From the IMG/VR virus record IMGVR_UViG_3300037486_000490, positions 1 to 64,000 of that record: a stretch of 64,000 nucleotides of DNA. One strand, written 5' to 3'. Origin of the DNA: a virus. The translations under genes and the position numbers were made by a program. Shown one piece after another: positions 58,998 to 64,000 of this stretch. Each line of letters begins with the position of its first letter. Positions within the stretch are counted from its first letter, which is position 1. The notes below the pieces were generated by a model. That model did no database searches and was not told the DNA's origin. It was given only the letters and a program-made list of their open reading frames with translations.

Positions 58998-59263
58998 GTA
59001 TCAAACATCTTATGAAAGATCTACTTCCTTCCGACCTTCCTTTTCCAAAAAAAGCTGACGACCTCATTGGGCGGGTTATTCCATGTCCCCACCCCAATTG
59101 TGGTACGATGCTGGATATAGGAAGCGGAGGAGTAGAACATTTTGGACATCGTCACATATTCAAGATGAGTCTGGAGGAGCTGTTTCAGATGACCTTATGG
59201 GGTAATAAGATAGATCGCCTGCTATGGTTTGGCAATAAAACACAATCTCATAATAACACTTAA
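58994..59263 (+). CDS. Zinc-binding-like small protein, 89 aa
   Basis: Residues 31-36 read CPHPNC, a CxxxxC pair, followed by GHRH near residue 51; this could bind one zinc ion. The C-terminal half is helical (MSLEELFQMTLWGNKIDRLL). No family name can be given. It overlaps the upstream gene by four bases (ATGA) and is followed closely by a very small basic ORF. Confidence 0.5.
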   Translation: MSIKHLMKDLLPSDLPFPKKADDLIGRVIPCPHPNCGTMLDIGSGGVEHFGHRHIFKMSLEELFQMTLWGNKIDRLLWFGNKTQSHNNT

Positions 59264-59265
59264 AG

Positions 59266-59310
59266 ATGGCAAAGAAAACAAAAGGCAAGGGTAAAGGCAA
59301 AAGTTGCTGA
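59266..59310 (+). CDS. Lysine-rich micro-ORF, 14 aa
   Basis: ATG to TGA two bases after the previous stop: MAKKTKGKGKGKSC. Seven of fourteen residues are basic and there is one Cys. Such peptides bind nucleic acid in several phages, but at this length translation cannot be proved from sequence. It ends 12 bases before the tRNA-Met. Confidence 0.3.
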   Translation: MAKKTKGKGKGKSC

Positions 59311-59322
59311 CCCTTTGGTAAA

Positions 59323-59396
59323 TGCGGGGTGGTAGTAGTGGTTAACTCGCGAGCCCCATAAGCTCGAGATCGTAGATTCGAATTCTACCCCCGCAA
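59323..59396 (+). tRNA. tRNA-Met (CAT)
   Basis: Full cloverleaf: acceptor TGCGGGG/CCCCGCA with discriminator A, anticodon stem CGAGC/GCTCG around CCCATAA (anticodon CAT at 59357-59359), and T-arm GTAGA/TTCGAAT/TCTAC. CCA is not encoded. Position 33 is C rather than the almost universal U, and the D-stem is only three pairs. It could be elongator Met, or Ile if modified at the anticodon C. Confidence 0.8.
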
Positions 59397-59411
59397 CTAA
59401 GATAAATATGT

Positions 59412-59915
59412 ATGAGTAAACGAGCAGCAAAAATAGCAATAGAAAAAGGATTTTACATTGATGATGCTGGGGAGGTATGGATCAATGGACGTCCTAAAGT
59501 CACTTCCCTTCGTAAAGGGTATAAGCGATTTACTATTAGGGATGCAGAAAGCAGAATGATTCCAGTTTTAGTACATCAACTACAAGCACTCCAGACGTAC
59601 GGAGATGAGTACTTAAAACTTGGTGTTGTAGCCAGACATCTTGATAATAATCCTCTTAACAATTTTAAAGCAAATATTGCCATTGGCACTGCCCACGATA
59701 ATGCAATGGATAATCCAAAGGAGGATAGGATAGCCCGGGCAACTCATGCTGCGTCTTTTAATAGGGCATTCACTGATAGCATAGTTGCTGATATCAAACG
59801 GGATAGAATAGACGGTATGACCTACAGACAACTCATCTTGAAGTACAATACTTCAAAGGGTACGTTGTCTTTCCTGTTTAACTTTTCAAGTTACTACAAA
59901 CGAATAGAAGTATAA
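59412..59915 (+). CDS. HNH endonuclease (homing type), 167 aa
   Basis: Middle residues show VHQLQALQTYGDEY, then RHLDNNPLNNFKANIAIGTA and HDNAMDNPKE, the HNH_3-type core with its D-N-N segment. The last 45 residues (SIVADIKRDRIDGMTYRQLI, then LKYNTSKGTLSFLF) are a helix-turn-helix used for target recognition. It lies between the tRNA-Met and the aberrant tRNA-like sequence. Typical free-standing homing endonuclease of phages. Confidence 0.75.
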   Translation: MSKRAAKIAIEKGFYIDDAGEVWINGRPKVTSLRKGYKRFTIRDAESRMIPVLVHQLQALQTYGDEYLKLGVVARHLDNNPLNNFKANIAIGTAHDNAMDNPKEDRIARATHAASFNRAFTDSIVADIKRDRIDGMTYRQLILKYNTSKGTLSFLFNFSSYYKRIEV

Positions 59916-59920
59916 TGGTG

Positions 59921-59988
59921 ACCCTCTTAGTTTAATGGTAGAATCCCGGTTTAGCTGGGAGATGCGAGTCCGACTCTCGCAGAGGGTT
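59921..59988 (+). tRNA. Aberrant tRNA-like sequence, possible anticodon TTA
   Basis: Acceptor ACCCTCT/AGAGGGT and T-arm GCGAG/TCCGACT/CTCGC are clear, but the molecule is only 68 bases and the T-loop is unusual. The anticodon arm is TCCCG-GTTTAGC-TGGGA; with a 7-base loop the anticodon is TTA (59951-59953), which would read the stop codon UAA. The D-arm lacks one or two bases and the variable loop is three bases. It may be an ochre suppressor, a degenerate tRNA, or a tRNA-like mimic. Confidence 0.45.
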
Positions 59989-60006
59989 CTAACTAAATCA
60001 ACAAAA

Positions 60007-60543
60007 ATGCAAATTTTACTTGACATGGATGGAGTCCTCTCGGACTTTACATCCGGCGCACTTGATGCGCTGAATAAGAAATACAACAAGCGCCATACAA
60101 TTGTCTCCTACGCTGCTGATTATGGCAAGTGGGACATAGCATCGCTATACGGTATAACGGACAAAGAGTTATGGTCAGTTATTAAACAGACCGAGGGGTT
60201 CTGGATGAGCTTAAAGCCACTTCCATGGTTCAGGGAGCTCTACGCTGCTCTTGCAGAGAGGGGAGAGGTGACCATACTCACTACCCCGTCCTGGGATCCT
60301 GATTGTGCTAAACAGAAGCTCCAGTGGTTGAAGATGTATCTGGGAGTGAACTCTGAGGCGGTGATGATGGGTGCTCGCAAGGAGCTACTGGCTGGTAATG
60401 GGTTACTGATAGATGACAGCGAGGCTAACTTCAAAAGGTTCATCATTGCCGGTGGTGATGCGGTGTTGGTACCGAGCAACTGGAACACGATAGAGATAAG
60501 TTTCCTTGATGTGTGGAACGAGATTGAAAGGGTGATGGGATGA
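60007..60543 (+). CDS. 5'(3')-deoxyribonucleotidase (HAD/NT5C), 178 aa
   Basis: Start taken at the ATG (MQILLDMDGVLSDF) after the AACTAAATCAAC leader. DMDGV is the HAD motif I with the nucleophile D6 and acid D8; ILTTPSW near residue 97 is motif II, K near residue 104-110 motif III, and LLIDDSEANF near 137-146 motif IV. This family removes phosphate from dNMPs, and in phages adjusts nucleotide pools. It overlaps the next gene by four bases (ATGA). Confidence 0.8.
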   Translation: MQILLDMDGVLSDFTSGALDALNKKYNKRHTIVSYAADYGKWDIASLYGITDKELWSVIKQTEGFWMSLKPLPWFRELYAALAERGEVTILTTPSWDPDCAKQKLQWLKMYLGVNSEAVMMGARKELLAGNGLLIDDSEANFKRFIIAGGDAVLVPSNWNTIEISFLDVWNEIERVMG

Positions 60544-60830
60544 GCGCAGAATTATACAGACCTATAGAATTAACTTTTCCAGGGTATCGTGATCCTATTA
60601 CCGGATTGTGCTACACCTTGGATGGTAAGAGACAATTGACTCCTGGAACTAACAAGTACACTTTGTATTTTGGAGAAGGCATAGTGCTATCTCCGGAGGA
60701 GACGAGTTTCCTTGTTAAAAAGGTAACAAGACTTGAATCGCACTACAGAGCTATAAATCATGACGTTCAGAGACTCGCAACATTATTGCGGGATAATGAA
60801 TATAACGGTATGAGGGATATTTTGCTATGA
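60540..60830 (+). CDS. Hypothetical protein, 96 aa
   Basis: Unrecognised. The N-terminal half is beta (IELTFPGYRDPITGLCYTLDG) and the rest helical (TSFLVKKVTRLESHYRAINHDV). It is joined to the nucleotidase gene and the next gene by ATGA overlaps, so it is part of a coupled early cluster. Function unknown. Confidence 0.5.
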   Translation: MSAELYRPIELTFPGYRDPITGLCYTLDGKRQLTPGTNKYTLYFGEGIVLSPEETSFLVKKVTRLESHYRAINHDVQRLATLLRDNEYNGMRDILL

Positions 60831-61072
60831 GCTGGTTCATTATTACTACCGACACTGGTACGATATATATGGGTGAGGAGAACATGAGATTGTTTGATAA
60901 GGCTTGTAAAGAGTATGTTGCTCAATTAAAACAAGAAGAGGAGATGAAGAACTATACAGGAGTGAAGCAGAAAGCAGAGTTGGAGAAGATGATAAGAGAG
61001 TACGGTCAGTCTGCCTGGTATAGAAGGTTATGGAGATATATTCAAATGAGTTTAAAAATACACAAGATATGA
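60827..61072 (+). CDS. Hypothetical charged helical protein, 81 aa
   Basis: Unrecognised. After a short beta start (WFIITTDTGTIYMGEE) it is a long charged helix (KACKEYVAQLKQEEEMKNY, KAELEKMIREYGQSAWYRR). No motif is visible. ATGA overlaps on both sides place it in the same translational unit as the neighbouring small genes. Confidence 0.5.
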   Translation: MSWFIITTDTGTIYMGEENMRLFDKACKEYVAQLKQEEEMKNYTGVKQKAELEKMIREYGQSAWYRRLWRYIQMSLKIHKI

Positions 61073-61308
61073 GCACAGTAGAAGAATTAAAGCGGGAGTA
61101 TGTAGAAGATCTGATAAGTAGACCGCATACAGCGATAGAGTACAGGGTAGCTCTGGACGATCTGCTGCATAAGCTGCTCCCGAACTCTCAGGAGACTGAG
61201 GAGTTTGCACGGAAGAGATATCCTGCGGGAGCAAGTATGTATATGTTAGGCAAGCAGGTAGGTATTATGAGGGGAGCCTCATGGATACGGGAAAAGATAT
61301 TCGGTTAG
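61069..61308 (+). CDS. Hypothetical protein, 79 aa
   Basis: Start taken at the ATG (MSTVEELKREYVEDLIS) that overlaps the upstream stop (ATGA), not the in-frame ATG 13 codons earlier. Mostly helical, ending QVGIMRGASWIREKIFG. Function unknown. Its transcript ends at the terminator 25 bases downstream. Confidence 0.55.
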   Translation: MSTVEELKREYVEDLISRPHTAIEYRVALDDLLHKLLPNSQETEEFARKRYPAGASMYMLGKQVGIMRGASWIREKIFG

Positions 61309-61332
61309 TTTCATAGTTGTTGATTAGTTGGA

Positions 61333-61361
61333 AAGCGCCCTCAGAGATGGGGGCGTTTTTT
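61333..61361 (+). terminator. Rho-independent terminator
   Basis: CGCCC (61336-61340) pairs with GGGCG (61351-61355), followed by TTTTTT at 61356-61361. It ends the coupled cluster that starts with the nucleotidase gene. Confidence 0.75.
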
Positions 61362-61637
61362 ATCTTCATTTGTCACGTTATTGATGACAGAAACGTGACA
61401 TTCATGATGCAGAATGTAGTTTACAAAGTGTTATACCCGAAGTGGTATAAGTGTGGGGGATTGTGGAAAATCTATACCCGATCGGGTGAGGTGGTGGAAA
61501 AAATTATCCGGAAAATTTTTAGTGGAAAAATTTGTAGTCGGGGAGTGTGTTGAGAGGGTACCTCCTTCCCGACTCCCCCCCTTTAGTTTGAGAGCGGATA
61601 CCCCGTCCTCATTCTAAACCACGCTAAAATTACGACC
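61362..61637 (+). other. Gene-free stretch with inverted repeats and GTGGAAAA repeats
   Basis: About 275 bases without a convincing gene. It holds TGTCACGTT (61371-61379) with AACGTGACA (61392-61400); a TTATACC/GGTATAA pair around 61430-61450; short repeats of GTGGAAAA between about 61462 and 61535; and AGTCGGG/CCCGACT near 61535-61583. The mix could be a replication origin, an operator region, or a structured RNA leader. A 78-codon frame across part of it starts at TTG inside the preceding terminator and is probably not real. Confidence 0.35.
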
Positions 61638-61916
61638 ATGTCAAAAATCTATTCAGTTATTCAGATTGAAGCTGCACGCAGCTTTGAAAACGGTTCAATG
61701 CAGAGAGCTATCCTTATGGATGCAGAAGGCAACACCACGCATAAGTACTATCCTGAAGGCACACGCACTGTAGGAGAGATAGTCATGCTGCAGGATAGCA
61801 CATACGAAGGAGCACCATGCTTAAAGCACGTTGCAGTCGTTGATGCCGCTCTGCTCACAGCTATGAAGGCTGCCAAGGGTAACCTGACCAAGACAGCAGC
61901 ACAGCTCGTCTTCTAA
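61638..61916 (+). CDS. Hypothetical protein, 92 aa
   Basis: Unrecognised small beta-rich protein starting MSKIYSVIQIEAARSFENGS, with one Cys near residue 62 and an Ala-rich helical end. A perfect stem follows its stop. The upstream stretch is full of inverted repeats, so it may be separately regulated. Function unknown. Confidence 0.55.
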   Translation: MSKIYSVIQIEAARSFENGSMQRAILMDAEGNTTHKYYPEGTRTVGEIVMLQDSTYEGAPCLKHVAVVDAALLTAMKAAKGNLTKTAAQLVF

Positions 61917-61921
61917 CATAC

Positions 61922-61963
61922 AGCACACAAAGCAAGCGCTTCGCGCTTGCCTTGCTGTGTGCT
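61922..61963 (+). terminator. Strong hairpin after the 92-aa gene
   Basis: Outer stem AGCACACA (61922-61929) with TGTGTGCT (61956-61963), and an inner stem GCAAGCG/CGCTTGC around CTTCG. Very stable, but it is followed by ACACCATACC rather than a T-run, so it may protect or process the mRNA rather than terminate it. Confidence 0.45.
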
Positions 61964-61984
61964 ACACCATACCACTAATCACAT

Positions 61985-62056
61985 ATGGAACGCTGGATCA
62001 TTTACCTCGGACTTTACATGACATGGGCAGATTATCTGCTCTGGGACAGAACTTAG
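61985..62056 (+). CDS. Hydrophobic micro-ORF, 23 aa
   Basis: ATG to TAG: MERWIIYLGLYMTWADYLLW, then DRT. It is aromatic and hydrophobic with a charged end, enough for a short membrane-associated peptide. There is no other gene in this stretch and it is flanked by hairpins. Low confidence because of its length. Confidence 0.25.
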   Translation: MERWIIYLGLYMTWADYLLWDRT

Positions 62057-62083
62057 CTGAGTGTTTGAGTAACGCTCTGTAAC

Positions 62084-62166
62084 AAATGGGAGACACACCG
62101 CAACCGGGCGACGGATGGGTGTGACCGAGTGGTGCGCAGGTCTGGACAACCTGTGTTCTCCCATTT
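62084..62166 (+). ncRNA. Candidate three-way-junction RNA
   Basis: A perfect 10-bp closing stem, AAATGGGAGA (62084-62093) with TCTCCCATTT (62157-62166), encloses CACACC/GGTGTG (62094-62099, 62118-62123) and CGCAGGT/ACCTGTG (62135-62141, 62149-62155) with a 7-base loop. It begins right after a short hydrophobic ORF. The compact closed shape is tRNA-like in size but lacks a T-loop consensus. No family can be named. Confidence 0.45.
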
Positions 62167-62239
62167 TATATTACCAGTCCAAACATCACATATTTATATC
62201 ACTCTAATACTATTTTATCCAATTATGTCAAAATAGTAT

Positions 62240-62297
62240 CATTGATAACCGTACAGTCGGTACACCCTGGGTGAAGAGCTTGAGCCACTTATCAATG
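62240..62297 (+). ncRNA. Candidate compact multi-hairpin RNA
   Basis: A perfect 9-bp stem, CATTGATAA (62240-62248) with TTATCAATG (62289-62297), encloses CCG/CGG, CACC/GGTG and a GAGC hairpin. It ends 30 bases before the ATG of the small membrane protein. It could be a leader control element or a small RNA. Confidence 0.35.
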
Positions 62298-62327
62298 TTT
62301 CCTTTGCAACCAACTAAATCAACTAAT

Positions 62328-62549
62328 ATGATAAAGTTCTTAAAAATAACACTTGTAGTATTAATTGTAGCTCTGATACTGCTTACAATTAATATGCTGG
62401 TAACAATTCTCAATCCCAGCAATTACCAGCGTATAGAAGCAGCCAAGAAAGATGGACGCTGGGAGAAATTTGAAACATGTATTGAGTATCATCCAAGCGA
62501 CTACGTATGTGACAGCTGTTGGAATGCTATCATACTCCAAAAGAAATAA
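62328..62549 (+). CDS. Small membrane protein, 73 aa
   Basis: Start taken at the ATG (MIKFLKITLVVLIVALILL) after the AACTAAATCAAC leader; an upstream in-frame GTG would begin inside the structured stretch. One membrane segment spans residues 5-28. The cytoplasmic or periplasmic part ends CIEYHPSDYVCDSCWNAIIL, with three Cys, including CDSC. It could anchor a metal- or disulfide-dependent partner. Function unknown. Confidence 0.6.
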   Translation: MIKFLKITLVVLIVALILLTINMLVTILNPSNYQRIEAAKKDGRWEKFETCIEYHPSDYVCDSCWNAIILQKK

Positions 62550-62551
62550 TC

Positions 62552-62677
62552 ATGGAAGAGATTAAGTCACAGTTAACCCACCTAACAGTAGGGGAGCTTG
62601 AAGAGCTTGTAAAGTTTATCAACAAAATGCTCATAGCTCGTATCTTCCAAAGACAATCGCCCTTGCATCAGCTCTAA
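62552..62677 (+). CDS. Small helical protein, 41 aa
   Basis: ATG two bases after the previous stop: MEEIKSQLTHLTVGELEELV, then a basic-hydrophobic end ending FQRQSPLHQL. Reads as one or two amphipathic helices. The tight spacing supports translation, but the length limits certainty. Confidence 0.45.
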   Translation: MEEIKSQLTHLTVGELEELVKFINKMLIARIFQRQSPLHQL

Positions 62678-62772
62678 TGCGTCACGCGTAGTGATAGCCA
62701 CTGTCTGGTGTAGGGCATTTATACCAGGTCGATGGGCTCATAACCATTGTAATGACGAGATCCTGGTAACAT
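62678..62772 (+). other. Short gene-free stretch with a closed stem-loop
   Basis: TACCAGG (62722-62728) pairs with CCTGGTA (62762-62768) and encloses ATGG/CCAT (62732-62735, 62744-62747) around a loop containing CTCATAA, a tRNA-Met-like anticodon loop sequence. It lies directly before the tRNA-like element. A related ACCAGGG/CCCTGGT closing stem occurs at 63313-63372. Confidence 0.3.
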
Positions 62773-62906
62773 GTTGAGATGGCGAAATAGGGAACCGCTA
62801 ATAATGATGTATGTCAGACCCAGGACAAGGTGATAGCTTGAACTCATTATTAATTATCTGAAAGTCTTAAAGATAAATGCAGGTTCGAATCCTGCTCTCA
62901 ACACCA
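62773..62906 (+). tRNA. tRNA-like element with enlarged anticodon arm and encoded CCA
   Basis: Acceptor GTTGAGA (62773-62779) pairs with TCTCAAC (62896-62902), then discriminator A and encoded CCA (62904-62906). The D-arm (GCG/CGC) and T-arm GCAGG/TTCGAAT/CCTGC are canonical. Instead of a 5-bp anticodon arm there is a 9-bp stem TAATAATGA/TCATTATTA (62799-62807, 62844-62852) enclosing 36 bases, followed by a 26-base variable arm with TTATCT/AGATAA. Total length 134. It could be an intron-bearing tRNA or a tRNA-like RNA; no anticodon can be assigned. Confidence 0.5.
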
Positions 62907-62926
62907 ACTAACTAAACTAATATGCG

Positions 62927-63091
62927 ATGGAAAAAGAAGTAATCAAGCTTGTCACCATATCCCTGTGTGACAGCTGCACCAAGAGTGAAATATGTGCACT
63001 CACACCTGAACAGCAGGAATTAATACCAGTACGTACATGCTCATCACATGTAGCAATACCTGAAATTGATGATGATACTGTTAAATTATAA
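62927..63091 (+). CDS. Small cysteine-rich protein, 54 aa
   Basis: Starts MEKEVIKLVTISLCDSCTKS, continues EICALTPEQQ and then RTCSSHVAIPEIDDD. Cys occur at residues 14, 17, 23 and 38 with a following His, an arrangement that could bind zinc, though CxxC plus C-H is short for a named family. It follows the tRNA-like element by 20 bases. Function unknown. Confidence 0.5.
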   Translation: MEKEVIKLVTISLCDSCTKSEICALTPEQQELIPVRTCSSHVAIPEIDDDTVKL

Positions 63092-63432
63092 TTGCCATCC
63101 GACAGCCGGAACTGAAGTAAGTCGTATACTCGTATTCATCAAGAGTTTCACACTCGCTGGCAATTTACTTGGATTATTGCGAGTAATGCCTATGCTTCAA
63201 TAGCATACGGTATAGATCATAATCCTCTTTGACCACCTTGAGCTGGTGGTATATAAATAAGCTCCCAAATACGGAATGAATACCTGCCGAAATACGGATT
63301 TGTTCTGCTTATACCAGGGTAGCCTTGATATCAATGAACGGCGTTGACGTTGAAGCTTAATCTATCCCTGGTTATTTTATACCGATGCTTTAGCCATTGG
63401 TATTTTTGCTCATAGGTTAGGTTTAGGTTGGG
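63092..63432 (+). ncRNA. Candidate long structured noncoding RNA
   Basis: Gene-free 340 bases before a terminator. Visible pairings: ATTGCCA (63091-63097) with TGGCAAT (63158-63164); ACCACC (63232-63237) with GGTGGT (63245-63250); ACCAGGG (63313-63319) with CCCTGGT (63366-63372). The order of nested and separate stems, ending at a terminator, suggests one RNA, but no family can be named. Alternative: a complex 5' leader of the exported protein gene downstream. Confidence 0.4.
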
Positions 63433-63467
63433 GCATCGCATCTCCTTAGTGAGGTGCGATGCTTTTT
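63433..63467 (+). terminator. Strong rho-independent terminator
   Basis: GCATCGCATCTC (63433-63444) pairs with GAGGTGCGATGC (63451-63462, one G-T pair), loop CTTAGT, followed by TTTTT. It ends the noncoding stretch upstream and separates it from the exported protein gene. Confidence 0.85.
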
Positions 63468-63491
63468 GAAACTCATTAAACTCATATATAA

Positions 63492-63902
63492 ATGAAAAAA
63501 ATATTACTGATCGTAATGCTGGTTACGGTAACACTTGTTACAATAGCTCAACCCAAATATTTCATGGCAAATAATATCCGTGTATGGGATGGCGATACTA
63601 ATAAGGGTTACACCGAACTTCTACAGACTCTCGTCATCGAATTAGACGTAGCCAATTCCACAATTAAATTCCTTAATCAAAACTGGTATGAAGGCTATAG
63701 TGTACTCGGTACCCGGGACAGCTATGATATTACTGATGAAGAAGATGGTACTACCGGTCAGGTGTTTACCTATATAACTACAGATCTTCAATCATCAGTA
63801 TGTACCGTTGAATTTGTCTATTACTCAGACGACTCAATCTATATGTTCTGTGAAAAGATCAAAGAGTGCAGACGCTGGGCTTATAAACTAACAGAATTAT
63901 GA
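63492..63902 (+). CDS. Exported protein, 136 aa
   Basis: Signal peptide MKKILLIVMLVTVTLVTIAQ, then a mature part with mixed beta strands (NSTIKFLNQNWYEGYSVLG, SSVCTVEFVYYSDDSIYMF) and three Cys. Unrecognised; 25 bases after a terminator, so it probably has its own promoter. It overlaps the lipoprotein gene by four bases (ATGA). Likely periplasmic or surface-exposed. Confidence 0.6.
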   Translation: MKKILLIVMLVTVTLVTIAQPKYFMANNIRVWDGDTNKGYTELLQTLVIELDVANSTIKFLNQNWYEGYSVLGTRDSYDITDEEDGTTGQVFTYITTDLQSSVCTVEFVYYSDDSIYMFCEKIKECRRWAYKLTEL

Positions 63903-64000
63903 AAAAAGCATTTCTCCTATCCCTTCTAACAGTCTTATTCACATTCTCCTGTGATAAACCTGCCATTATCTGCTATCACTGTAGAATCTATGTAATAAAA
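63899..64000 (+). CDS. Lipoprotein, partial
   Basis: Runs off the right edge. It starts with an ATG overlapping the previous stop (ATGA). MKKAFLLSLLTVLFTFSC fits a lipoprotein signal with the lipobox Cys at residue 18. Two further Cys (ICYHC) occur within the next 15 residues. Coupled to the exported protein upstream; phage lipoproteins often act in superinfection exclusion or lysis, but this one cannot be assigned. Confidence 0.5.
   Translation, partial: MKKAFLLSLLTVLFTFSCDKPAIICYHCRIYVIK

Noticed and set aside
61317-61553. A 78-codon plus-strand frame
   Set aside because: It starts at TTG, begins inside a rho-independent terminator, and its translation follows low-complexity repeat DNA with inverted repeats.
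62084-62166. Hammerhead or other known small ribozyme
   Set aside because: The three-way junction has neither the CUGAUGA nor the GAAA core; no other ribozyme core was recognised.
62773-62906. Group I intron inside a tRNA
   Set aside because: The inserted part is about 40 bases, far too short for a group I intron, and no P7/P3 core is visible.
1-64000. CRISPR array or insertion sequence
   Set aside because: No regularly spaced direct repeats and no transposase-like gene with terminal inverted repeats were seen.

Overview
The window is a 64-kb piece of a large double-stranded DNA phage that infects a member of the Bacteroidetes. The host assignment rests on TAnnTTTG-type promoter boxes, the absence of clear Shine-Dalgarno sequences, and BACON and FISUMP domains in the fibre region. 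Gene content and order (IHF-like protein, TerL, portal, scaffold, HK97-type major capsid protein, ring/connector proteins, a ~1,280-residue muzzle-like protein, cargo proteins, then a giant virion protein) resemble crAss-like phages (Crassvirales). That affiliation is from memory of the family, not from a search. No bacterial housekeeping gene is seen, so this reads as phage genome rather than prophage plus flanks.

Layout. (1) 1-55,343, all minus strand, is one late region transcribed right to left. Packaging and head genes lie at 44-55 kb. Fibre and receptor-binding genes lie at 23-43 kb. Ring, muzzle and cargo genes lie at 11.8-21.8 kb. A giant gene (1-11,796) runs off the left edge; it carries a zincin motif, an RNA-polymerase-like NRxP...DFDVD signature and a C-terminal NADAR domain. 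(2) The 23-37.7 kb fibre region is unusual: nine proteins start with Sec-type signal peptides, including fibre-like and beta-helix proteins, and a metacaspase gene with an intact His/Cys dyad lies among them. (3) 55.4-58.2 kb is a lysogeny/control module: a tRNA 3'-half (candidate attP core), a tyrosine integrase, and divergent wHTH and RHH regulators around a well-formed Bacteroidetes promoter. (4) 58.2-64 kb, plus strand, holds short early-type genes (KOW-like, zinc-binding, HNH, 5'(3')-deoxyribonucleotidase, small membrane proteins, a lipoprotein), a tRNA-Met, two aberrant tRNA-like sequences, and several compact inverted-repeat-rich noncoding stretches that look like structured RNAs.

How the parts fit. 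The late operon builds a podovirus-like particle whose cargo, including the giant protein, would be delivered with the DNA. The RNA-polymerase-like core suggests that protein transcribes early phage genes after entry, and the NADAR and zincin domains suggest added host-takeover or counter-defence roles. The integrase, attP-like tRNA fragment and divergent regulators suggest the phage can integrate. The exported fibre-like proteins and the metacaspase do not fit a standard structural role and are the best candidates for something new.
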